Shown in pieces: positions 1 to 8,250 of a DNA stretch of 38,065 bases; position 1 is the stretch's first letter, and every line of letters starts with the position of its first letter. This stretch comes from Candidatus Zixiibacteriota bacterium. Its GTDB lineage: Bacteria; UBP14; UBA6098. The stretch covers positions 1 to 38,065 of the forward strand of contig DSAF01000040.1 in the NCBI GenBank assembly GCA_011388305.1. The letters run 5' to 3'. The translations under genes were made by a program, and so were the position numbers. The notes under the pieces are model-generated. The model was not told the DNA's origin. It was given only the letters and a program-made list of their open reading frames with translations, and did not search any database.

Positions 1-429
1 AATTATATCTATGTAAGAACGACCACAACGCCGAGAACTTATTTCAATCATGTCAACATTAGCGATACTCGCTATATCCATACTTCGCAATCCTTGGCGT
101 TGGATGTCAACGGGACATTCACGATAAACTCCGGCGCGGAGTTCCAAGCCAACGGCAAAGCGATGAATATGGCCGGCAACTGGACGAACAACGGCACATT
201 CACGCACGGGAATAACCGTGTAACATTCGACGGTTCAGGCACGAGCACCATCGGCGGCTCGGCGAACACGACATTCTACGACCTATACATTAACAAAACC
301 GGCACTGGCGTGGTCAATTTGAACAGACACATTTGGATAGACCGCGAGCTTGACGTCTCCGCCACCGGTGCAACGGGCGGGCATTCCGGCGGAATCGTGC
401 CGGGGGCTTACGACATTAACTTTCCGTAG
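1..429 (+). CDS. C-terminal part of a secreted repeat/beta-helix-like protein (5' end outside window)
   Basis: Frame 1 is open from base 1 to the TAG at 427-429; G/N/T-rich repetitive translation (GTFTINSGAEFQANGKAMNMAGNWTNNGTFTHGNNRVTFDGSGTSTIGG) typical of extracellular beta-structured proteins. Confidence 0.6.
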   Translation, partial: NYIYVRTTTTPRTYFNHVNISDTRYIHTSQSLALDVNGTFTINSGAEFQANGKAMNMAGNWTNNGTFTHGNNRVTFDGSGTSTIGGSANTTFYDLYINKTGTGVVNLNRHIWIDRELDVSATGATGGHSGGIVPGAYDINFP

Positions 430-585
430 TTCGATGAGTGTCTATTCTTTTCGGGCTGGGCAGGCGCACCGGCACGCCATATTGAGAGGACTTGACGCCG
501 TGATATAGCTTTACGAACGCCTCGATTGTTCTGAAGTTTTAGCGAAACGGCGCGCTGAAACCAAACTATCGAATAAGGAGGGACT

Positions 586-2181
586 ATGAAACTCACTATC
601 AAATGGATTCCCGTTGTTATCATTCTGTTTTTCGCAGGGGCACTTTCCGCCGTGGAGTGGATTCCCGAGGAAGTTCGTTTCCACCACGTCCTCGAGCTTG
701 GCGAGGGTGGAACGGTTTTCGAGAGCGGATACGGACGAGTTGCGATTTCATACACGCCAGAGCCTGACGGCTTTTTCGTCAATGTGGTCGCTCTCGACAG
801 CGATTTCATGCCTGCGTGGATAGTGCGCAATCTGTGGCTTCCCAGCTCGTCATGGATTGCCGACCAACAAACTATCTCGTCGAGGTTTCCCCTGTATTTG
901 CTTTTCCCCGATGTCGATCCGGATATGGGATATGATTTCACTTACGCCATCTATGGCATAGTAAGAACCCCGCATACTCTCGGCTCCATGCCCCCTATTG
1001 TTGAATACAACGAGGCTTTCGCGCAAATACTCGTGGAGGATATCGGCGACGGCGCGTTGTTCGACGAGGAAATCGACCCGCCACCGGATGAGGTTCCCCC
1101 CTTCCCAGACTACGAGGACGGCGATGTAATTGAAGAAGAAGAGTTCCGCGGCTGTCGAGTGCCAAATATCGACCTCGATAGCGAAAGCCATCCGCCCACG
1201 CCCGACTACGCCGGCGACAAGAACGCCTGCGCTGTAGCATCGACGGCGAATAGCTTCATGTGGCTTAAAGATGTCTATGACGATATCGATTTCGATTTAT
1301 CGCATAGGGAGCTTTTGGAACTGCTCAGCAGTCTCATGGGGCGGGCACCTGCTAGCGGCGTCACCTCGGCACAGATGATTAGAGGCAAACTCGATCTCAT
1401 CGAGATGCTCGGCCTGAATATCAATGTCAAATTCCAAAATGAATTTTACGACACGAACATTCAATCCTCCAGCGGCGCGACGGTGGCGCAGTGTCAGAAC
1501 ACGGGGCCATATCCCACATGGGAATGGCTTCAAGCCGAACTCGAAGCCGGCGAGGATGTCGAGCTTAACTATCGCTGGATAGATGCCGAGGGAAACGATA
1601 GGGGACACTCAGTTGTTATCACGGGAACAGAGACCACTCCGGGCGGCGCTCGACGCATTAAATTCAAACACGACATCAATCAGGGTGGCGAGAGCAGTGA
1701 TGACGAACTCGAACATGCCGACGAGGGAATCTACATTGACGACTACGGCAGAATGAGATTGCCGGGCAGGCGCAACGCCGTTGTAAGTAGCGTTGTTTCG
1801 GAAAGTCCGGGCGAACCGTTCTTGGGCATTGGCGATGCGGGGAAACTGCCTGATAGATTCGCCATCTCCACCTATCCGAACCCGTTTAATTCTGCGGTAA
1901 CGATCACCATTGACGGCGTAGGGGCGAGGCATGAATTGCCCATACAGGTCGAGATTTACGATGTATCAGGTAGAATCGTCGAAAACATTTCCGTAGGGGA
2001 AGGCCCCCGCGCCTTCCCGCTTGATGGTAATTCGGAAAACGGGAGCGCACAGGGGCGCTCCCTTACAACCCGCGAATTCATCTGGCAACCCGACGAAAAT
2101 CTTCCCTCCGGCGTGTATCTCGTCCGGGCTACGGCCTCCGGCGGGCAGACAGCGGCGCGGCGGGTGGTGTATCTGAAGTAG
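586..2181 (+). CDS. Secreted protein with papain-like (C39-like) cysteine peptidase-type core and T9SS type A-like C-terminal sorting domain
   Basis: Strong SD (aaggaggg) before ATG; signal peptide; NACAVASTANSF (Cys) and GHSVVITG (His) motifs; C-terminus ISTYPNPFNSAVTITI...VEIYDVSGRIV...SGVYLVRA...RRVVYLK. Confidence 0.75.
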   Translation: MKLTIKWIPVVIILFFAGALSAVEWIPEEVRFHHVLELGEGGTVFESGYGRVAISYTPEPDGFFVNVVALDSDFMPAWIVRNLWLPSSSWIADQQTISSRFPLYLLFPDVDPDMGYDFTYAIYGIVRTPHTLGSMPPIVEYNEAFAQILVEDIGDGALFDEEIDPPPDEVPPFPDYEDGDVIEEEEFRGCRVPNIDLDSESHPPTPDYAGDKNACAVASTANSFMWLKDVYDDIDFDLSHRELLELLSSLMGRAPASGVTSAQMIRGKLDLIEMLGLNINVKFQNEFYDTNIQSSSGATVAQCQNTGPYPTWEWLQAELEAGEDVELNYRWIDAEGNDRGHSVVITGTETTPGGARRIKFKHDINQGGESSDDELEHADEGIYIDDYGRMRLPGRRNAVVSSVVSESPGEPFLGIGDAGKLPDRFAISTYPNPFNSAVTITIDGVGARHELPIQVEIYDVSGRIVENISVGEGPRAFPLDGNSENGSAQGRSLTTREFIWQPDENLPSGVYLVRATASGGQTAARRVVYLK

Positions 2182-2250
2182 TGCCAGTCGAGCAACATAG
2201 GCGCGAGCCGTTAGCTCGCTAGCGTTGGAATCTACGCGTTCGGTGGGGTA

Positions 2251-2292
2251 GCGCTGGCGCGCGGGTTGCAGACGCAACCCCCGTGCCAGCGC
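2251..2292. repeat. Compound GC-rich hairpin between convergent genes
   Basis: Outer GCGCTGGC (2251-2258)/GCCAGCGC (2285-2292), inner GGGTTGC (2263-2269)-agac-GCAACCC (2274-2280). Confidence 0.7.
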
Positions 2293-2307
2293 CGCCCGCT
2301 TATAGCA

Positions 2308-3759
2308 CTACTCGAACTTCAGCCTCTTCCACTTGCCCTTGCGGTAGATTATATAGCACCAGAGTGTCGCCAGCGAATTGCTGAAAACCATCGACCACCA
2401 TAGCGCGTCATAGGGATATGCCGACAGCGGCTGGGCGATAAGCGCCAGAAGCGGTTCGGCGGGCGAACGCGCGATAAACGGTAGTTCGAGGAGTTTCCCT
2501 GATAGAAGATACACCAGCGGAATCCTGAAAAGCCATAGCCTGCCTATGTTCACGCGCAATGACGCGCCGGACAGCCCTGCACCGTTGAATACGCCGGTGA
2601 ACACGAACATAGCGCCGAAAATGAACGACGCGATTGACGTCACGCGGAACATACGCACGCCGACTTCGACAATTTCTGGCATGTCAATGAAGAATTTAGT
2701 CAGCTCTGCCCCGGAGAGGAATACCAGCGCGCTTCCAACACCCATGATAATCATTATAAGGATAAACGCCTTGTGGAAGCTCTCCTCAGCCCTGCGAATA
2801 TTCCCCGCGCCAAGATTCTGGCCGATAACCGCCGAAAGTGCGTTGCTTATGCCCATAGCGGGCATCATGAACACGCCGGTCATCCGGTTGCCTATGGCAA
2901 AAGTGCTGATTACGATTGTTCCAAAAGTGTTGACAAAACCCTGTAGAAAAAGGAAGCCGAAGCTTGTTGCGGACTGGCCAATCGATGCGGGGATCGCTAT
3001 GCGGAAGATATTTTTGAGCATCAGCATATCCGGCACTATATCTTGAAGCGAGGGGATGCGCGTTTTGTCGCGCTTGAGGAAGAATCCGACAGCGATAATC
3101 GCGCCAATGCTCTGCGATAGTAAAGTCGCCCATGCCGCGCCCGCGACTTCCATGCGTGGGAAAAACCCCACTCCGAAAATCATTAGCGGATCAAGAATAA
3201 TGTTGATGATAACCGAAATGGCGACGATTATCATCGGCGAAACGGTGTCGCCCGAGCCGTGTGCGATGGCCTGATAGAGCATAGCGATGAGCGAGATGGC
3301 CATGCCCACGACAACGATGCGGACGTAAACTACCGAAAGCTCGAAAATTTCCGTGGGGACTTGAATCAACCGGAGTATGTCGTCAGCGAAGAAGAGGCCG
3401 ACGAACAGAAATATCGTCAAGAAAAAAACCGACACGAGAAGAAGCTGTCCCACCGCGCGCCGGACTCGGTCGGGTAGGGCGGCACCCTCGAAGCGCGCAA
3501 CGAGCGCAGTCCCCGCGACGCCGAAGCCCGCGCCGAAGGAGAGGAGCGTGAAGACCACCGGAAACGCGATGCCCGTGACAGACACCGCGCCTGCCGCTCT
3601 CTCGCCGAGTTTGCCAAGCCAGAAGGCATCCACGATGTTGTGCAGTGTGTGCAGGAAGTTGCCTATCATTATCGGCAGGGAGAGGCGTATGAGGTTGCCC
3701 ACGATGTGGCCACGCGTCAAATCGCGCCCCGATGCCCTATTTTCGTTGTTCTGCGACAT
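2308..3759 (-). CDS. MATE family efflux transporter
   Basis: 483 aa polytopic protein; N-terminal LIRLSLPIMIGNFLHTLHNIVDAFWLGKLGERAAGAVSVTG is typical of MATE/NorM-type transporters. Confidence 0.9.
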   Translation of the reverse strand: MSQNNENRASGRDLTRGHIVGNLIRLSLPIMIGNFLHTLHNIVDAFWLGKLGERAAGAVSVTGIAFPVVFTLLSFGAGFGVAGTALVARFEGAALPDRVRRAVGQLLLVSVFFLTIFLFVGLFFADDILRLIQVPTEIFELSVVYVRIVVVGMAISLIAMLYQAIAHGSGDTVSPMIIVAISVIINIILDPLMIFGVGFFPRMEVAGAAWATLLSQSIGAIIAVGFFLKRDKTRIPSLQDIVPDMLMLKNIFRIAIPASIGQSATSFGFLFLQGFVNTFGTIVISTFAIGNRMTGVFMMPAMGISNALSAVIGQNLGAGNIRRAEESFHKAFILIMIIMGVGSALVFLSGAELTKFFIDMPEIVEVGVRMFRVTSIASFIFGAMFVFTGVFNGAGLSGASLRVNIGRLWLFRIPLVYLLSGKLLELPFIARSPAEPLLALIAQPLSAYPYDALWWSMVFSNSLATLWCYIIYRKGKWKRLKFE

Positions 3760-4003
3760 AACCGCATATTATATCCCCGCAAATTTGAAATGCTATAAGA
3801 TTTCTGGATATATTCTCCGGTAAAGGAGTGTGGTGTCTATCTGCTTGTCTGCTAAGAGTTTAGCGATAAAGTTTTAGTCAGTTTTTTGAATTGGGAAAGG
3901 AAGTCAATCTATTGCTCCCATCCGAACCTGCGGTTCGTCGTGTTGAAAATCGAACATCGGGACAATTCGCTTCAATAAAAATTCAGCAAGTCCAGAAAAT
4001 AAC

Positions 4004-4032
4004 TTGCGCGAAGGGCCTTTCATCTATATTAT
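4004..4032 (+). promoter_or_regulatory. Candidate sigma70-type promoter upstream of the COX24-like small ORF
   Basis: TTGCGC (4004-4009), 17-nt spacer, TATTAT (4027-4032), in the intergenic region before the 4086 ORF. Confidence 0.4.
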
Positions 4033-4085
4033 AACCAAATTATTCGTAACGAAACAACGGCGCACAGCGCCCGAGGAGGAACTAT

Positions 4086-4178
4086 ATGCCCTGCGGCAAG
4101 AAGAAAAAGCGGCTGAAGATCGCTACGCATAAGAGGAAAAAGCGTAGGAAGAAGGATCGGCACAAGAAGAAGAAGTAG
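4086..4178 (+). CDS. 30-aa basic protein, COX24/AURKAIP1-like domain (ribosome-associated family)
   Basis: Translation MPCGKKKKRLKIATHKRKKRRKKDRHKKKK; SD gaggagga at 4073-4080; ends 3 nt before the next ATG. Too short for the supplied ORF track. Confidence 0.8.
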   Translation: MPCGKKKKRLKIATHKRKKRRKKDRHKKKK

Positions 4179-4181
4179 CCG

Positions 4182-4682
4182 ATGGCGGTGAAAATCGCAG
4201 TCATCTCCGACACGCATGTCGGACAGAGGATCTCGGCGTATCCGGCCGGTTTTCTGAGGGAAATCGGCCGGTGCGATATTATTGCTCACGCCGGAGATCA
4301 CACATCCATAGCATCGCTCGAACTCCTTGAAAGCCAAGGCGAACTCCGCGCCGTCCATGGGAACATGGACGAGATGGCAGTGGCGGATGTTTTGCCCGCG
4401 AAGTTGACTTTCGATGTCGAGGGAGTCTGCATAGGGATTACCCATGGCTCCGGCGCGCCCGATGGAATCGAGCGAAGGGTTCTCGAAGTCTTCGACGACT
4501 CTCAAAAGCCCGACATCATCATCTTCGGACACAGCCACAAGCCCTGCGATCTAATTATCGATGGCGTCCGCATGATTAACCCCGGGTCGCTCAGCGGCAA
4601 CATCGGCGGAAGGCCACCGAGCTGGGGCGTTCTCACCATCGACGGCGACAATATCGACTGGCGACATATCGCAATGAGATAA
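4182..4682 (+). CDS. YfcE/MJ0936-type metallophosphoesterase
   Basis: [36 protein letters not shown] and NPGS motifs. Confidence 0.92.
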   Translation: MAVKIAVISDTHVGQRISAYPAGFLREIGRCDIIAHAGDHTSIASLELLESQGELRAVHGNMDEMAVADVLPAKLTFDVEGVCIGITHGSGAPDGIERRVLEVFDDSQKPDIIIFGHSHKPCDLIIDGVRMINPGSLSGNIGGRPPSWGVLTIDGDNIDWRHIAMR

Positions 4683-4689
4683 TACATCT

Positions 4690-4760
<71 letters not shown>

Positions 4761-4763
<3 letters not shown>

Positions 4764-4784
4764 CTTATGAAAAGCGCTCGATTT
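4761..4784 (+). terminator. Possible intrinsic terminator overlapping the tRNA 3' end
   Basis: GCGCTT-atgaa-AAGCGC stem followed by tcgatttt. Confidence 0.45.
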
Positions 4785-4960
4785 TGTTGCATGTATCATC
4801 TTCGCTGAAGTCCCATTCAAAACAAAAATCACCTCGAATTTTACTCCTATGTCAGATTCCCGATAGGTCTCGAATTGCCTTTGTCCATATATTGGAAGGC
4901 TATCCGCACGGCGCGTGTATTTCCTGTAATTTCCGAACACAGCGAGAAATCCTGTCCTAC

Positions 4961-5039
4961 CGGTCATTTCGAGCCGAAAGGGAGAAATCTCCGGATATTG
5001 TGCGAGATTTCTCGTCGCTATTGCTCCTCGAAATGACCG
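4961..5039. repeat. 79-nt imperfect palindromic element (REP/MITE-like)
   Basis: Outer 13-bp perfect inverted repeat cggtcatttcgag (4961-4973)/ctcgaaatgaccg (5027-5039) and inner 9-bp gagaaatct (4982-4990)/agatttctc (5005-5013). Confidence 0.75.
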
Positions 5040-5089
5040 AAGAGGGGTAAAAGGTGAAAGGTAAAAGGTAAAGGGCGAGGGGTTCGCTC

Positions 5090-6865
5090 CTATTGGTCGA
5101 AGATGCTGTCCTTCTGCGATGGGGCTTTGAGGAGGAATACAGTGAAGCGCGCGCCGCCGCCTTCTATGTTCTCCGCCTCGATTATTCCGCGGTGGCGGTT
5201 GACGATGCCCTGTGCTATCGCAAGGCCGAGGCCCGTCCCGCGTGGCTTTGTGCTGAAAAACGGCGTGAAAATCTGCGAAAGGATTTCCTCGGGGATGCCC
5301 TGGCCGCTGTCGGTGATGCTTACGCCGATGAGCCGCTTCTCGGCATAAAAGCCCGAGCGTTCGCGGGCGAGGTCGATTGTAATCGTTCCGCTTTCATCGC
5401 TGATAGCGTCTTTAGCGTTTATAATAAGGTTATAGAAGGCATCTTTGAGTTGCTCCTCGCGTCCGAGCGTCCATAGCTCGCCCTCGAGGCGGTTCTCAAT
5501 CTCGACCTTCCCCGCGAAGTCCGGATTATGGCGTAGCATGAGGACAATCTCCGAGATTATCTTCGCCAGATCGACGCGGTTGTAGGTTATGTGGTCAACG
5601 GGTAGCTCTTTCAGCCGCGCAAAGACGAGGAACTCCTCGAGAACGTTGGTCAAGCGGTCGGTTTCCTTGACGATGAGGTTCATCAGTCTTCGCTCGTAGT
5701 CGCTGTCGGCGATGCCCTCCGAATTCATGATTGTCTCGACGGAGCCGCGAATGGAGGCGAGCGGGTTGCGGATTTCGTGGGCGAGGCTGGCGGAAAGCTC
5801 GCCAATCGTGGCCATCTTCTCGACCTCTTTGAGATAGACCTCCCGGCGCTTCTGCTCCGTCACATCCTCGAAGAGGGCGATAATCCCCCGAAGGCCGCCC
5901 TCGGGGCTTGTGAGGAAACTGCAAGTGATGTGCATTGTGCGGAACTCTTCGCCGGATTTCATGATGAACTCGCCGCGCCTCTCGCTCTGGACCCCCGCGC
6001 TGAGAAGCTCGGAGAGTTTGTCGGAGAAAACGCGCGCGTCGGCGGGTAGAATCTCATCGAGGAATTTGCCTTTTATCTTTTTTGCGTCAATGCTAAGTAG
6101 CGCCGCGGCGGCGTTGTTGAGATAGACTATCCTGCCCTCGGGATCGAGCGTGATGAGGCCGCTTCGCATGTGCATGAGTATGTCATCGGTATCCATGCTG
6201 ATTCGCCGCAACGCCTCGCCGGTCATTTGAAGCTGGCCGGTGCGGAGCTTCAGTTTGCCGGAAATATAGCCCATCATGAAGGCAATGAGGTAGATGAAAA
6301 GCGCGTAGATATACACAGTGAAAAACAGCAGGTCGGTATCGGTATATAGCATCGCGGAAATGGGGAACATGTCAGCTAAGATATCGAGGACACCCCGAAC
6401 CTGCAAAATCACCATGGCGCTGTATAAAAGCACCGCGCCGGTTGCTGTTATCAATGTGCCGACTAAATCGAAGATGAATGCAGATGTAATAACCGATAGC
6501 GCAAAGAGCAACACAAAAGGCGAACCCGCGCCGCCGGAATAGTAGATTATGCCCACTTCGACGAGAAGCTCGAAAAAGAGCTGAACGCCGCATACAAACT
6601 TGAAACTAAGCTCTCGGTGTGTCTTCTCCCAATATAATAGAGTGAGCAGATATCCGAGAGTTATGAGGCCATAGACGAATAAAAGCGTGGAAAGAAGCCC
6701 CCTTGCGGAGAAGACTATCAGGACGGCGCTGGTAATGAAAATGAAAATCCCGAAACGCGCAATTAGTAGCCAGCGAATTTTGCTACGGAAGTATTCCGCG
6801 ATGTCGATTGGTGGAGCGTTTGTCGATGCACCGGCAATATTTTTCCCAGTGGGATGTTGTATCAT
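5090..6865 (-). CDS. pilS-like: PAS-domain sensor histidine kinase, PilS/NtrB-like, with multi-TM N-terminus
   Basis: H-box LAHEIRNPLASIRGSVETI, N-box NLIINAKDAI, GQGIPEEI, GTGLGLAIAQGI. Preferred start ATG at 6865 (SD-like aaaggg); the ORF track extends to 6898. Confidence 0.85.
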   Translation of the reverse strand: MIQHPTGKNIAGASTNAPPIDIAEYFRSKIRWLLIARFGIFIFITSAVLIVFSARGLLSTLLFVYGLITLGYLLTLLYWEKTHRELSFKFVCGVQLFFELLVEVGIIYYSGGAGSPFVLLFALSVITSAFIFDLVGTLITATGAVLLYSAMVILQVRGVLDILADMFPISAMLYTDTDLLFFTVYIYALFIYLIAFMMGYISGKLKLRTGQLQMTGEALRRISMDTDDILMHMRSGLITLDPEGRIVYLNNAAAALLSIDAKKIKGKFLDEILPADARVFSDKLSELLSAGVQSERRGEFIMKSGEEFRTMHITCSFLTSPEGGLRGIIALFEDVTEQKRREVYLKEVEKMATIGELSASLAHEIRNPLASIRGSVETIMNSEGIADSDYERRLMNLIVKETDRLTNVLEEFLVFARLKELPVDHITYNRVDLAKIISEIVLMLRHNPDFAGKVEIENRLEGELWTLGREEQLKDAFYNLIINAKDAISDESGTITIDLARERSGFYAEKRLIGVSITDSGQGIPEEILSQIFTPFFSTKPRGTGLGLAIAQGIVNRHRGIIEAENIEGGGARFTVFLLKAPSQKDSIFDQ

Positions 6866-6900
6866 CTCTATGCCCTTTGAACGTCGAAACGGAAACAATT

Positions 6901-6928
6901 CAAAAAGGGCGAGGCAATCTCGCCCTTT
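6901..6928 (-). terminator. Rho-independent terminator after the PilC gene
   Basis: On the minus strand AAAGGGCGAG-attgc-CTCGCCCTTT followed by TTG, with the U-rich end TTTTTG: perfect 10-bp stem, 5-nt loop. Confidence 0.85.
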
Positions 6929-6939
6929 GACAGCAAGCC

Positions 6940-8139
6940 CTATTTAATCTGCCCGACGATGTCGAACATCGGAAGATACATCGCGATGAGCAGTCCGCCG
7001 ATGATAACGGCCATGAATACGATAATAATCGGCTCTATCATGCTGGTCAATGCATCGACGGAGGCATCTACTTCTTCGTCGTAAAAGTCGGCTATCTTCT
7101 CGAGCATCTCGTCCATGTTTCCGGTCTTCTCGCCGACGCTAATCATTTGGATAACCATGGGCGGAAAGACTTTTGTTTCGGCAAGAGGCGCGGTAATTGT
7201 TTCCCCCTCGGAGATGGAAATCATGGATTTGTGGATTGCCGCAGTAAGCACGAGGTTGCCGGCTGTCTTCGCCGTGATGTTCAGCGCATCGATGAGATTA
7301 ACACCGCTACGGAGCAATGTGCCGAGGGTTCTACAAAAACGTGCTACGGCCGATTTCTTCAGAAGATCGCCGAACAAGGGAATTCCCAGTTTTATCATAT
7401 CGATGTAAAAGCGCGACTTCTTTTTGCTGTTTAGGATAACATATACCGCAACCAGCGCGCCCAATGCGAGGAAAATGACAACCAAGTTCGAAACGATGAA
7501 ATTCGACAAAGCGATAACGACCTGAGTGGGCTTCGGTAATTCTCCTCCCAGTTCTTTGAACATATCCGCAAAAGTAGGAATGATGAACGTCAGCATGGCG
7601 AAAGTGGAGACGATGGTCATGATGATCATCATAATCGGATAGATGAGCGCACCCTTGACTTTGCGGACGACCCTATCGGCTTTCTCTTGATAGTCCGCGA
7701 GCCTTCGGAGAATCGACTCGAGCGCGCCGCCCATTTCGCCGGCTTCAATCATGTTGACATACAGGTCGTTGAATATCTTTTTATGTTTGGCCAGCGCGGC
7801 GGCGAGTGTCGAACCGCCTGATACCGTATCCCGAATTTTGCTGATTGCGGTGCGGAGAACGGGGTTTTCGGTCTGGTCGGCGAGGATGTCGAGGCACTGG
7901 ACGAGCGGCAAACCGGCTTCAATCATGACTGCGAACTGGCGCGTGAACCTCGATATCTCGACGGCTTTCACGCCCGTGCCGATGGTCATGTTCATCGCCT
8001 TGGGCTTTTTCTTTATCTTCGTGACGGTAATTCTCTGCCGCCGCAGAAACGCGGCTAATTCTTCCGCGCTCTTGGCCTCGAGAACGCCCTCGATTAGTTG
8101 ACCGCTAACCGATTTGCCCTCGTATCTAAATTGCGGCAT
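6940..8139 (-). CDS. pilC: Type IV pilus inner-membrane protein PilC / type II secretion GspF family
   Basis: MPQFRYEGKSVSGQLIEGVLEA; FTRQFAVMIEAGLPLVQCLDIL; GSTLAAALAKH; second T2SSF domain with TLLRSGVNLIDALNI and VGEKTGNMDEMLEKIADFYDEEVDA. Confidence 0.95.
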   Translation of the reverse strand: MPQFRYEGKSVSGQLIEGVLEAKSAEELAAFLRRQRITVTKIKKKPKAMNMTIGTGVKAVEISRFTRQFAVMIEAGLPLVQCLDILADQTENPVLRTAISKIRDTVSGGSTLAAALAKHKKIFNDLYVNMIEAGEMGGALESILRRLADYQEKADRVVRKVKGALIYPIMMIIMTIVSTFAMLTFIIPTFADMFKELGGELPKPTQVVIALSNFIVSNLVVIFLALGALVAVYVILNSKKKSRFYIDMIKLGIPLFGDLLKKSAVARFCRTLGTLLRSGVNLIDALNITAKTAGNLVLTAAIHKSMISISEGETITAPLAETKVFPPMVIQMISVGEKTGNMDEMLEKIADFYDEEVDASVDALTSMIEPIIIVFMAVIIGGLLIAMYLPMFDIVGQIK

Positions 8140-8214
8140 GGTTCACCTCGATTCGCAACAATCCACTCTCAACTCTCATCCCCGTTTCGTAGGGAACTCA
8201 TCCAACGGGCATAA

Positions 8215-8235
8215 GGCGCGAGTATCCCTCGCGCC
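8215..8235. repeat. GC-rich palindrome in the gap between the giant protein and pilC
   Basis: GGCGCGAG-tatcc-CTCGCGCC, 8-bp perfect stem, 5-nt loop, no U-tract. Confidence 0.6.
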
Positions 8236-8250
8236 CGATACCAATTTCCA

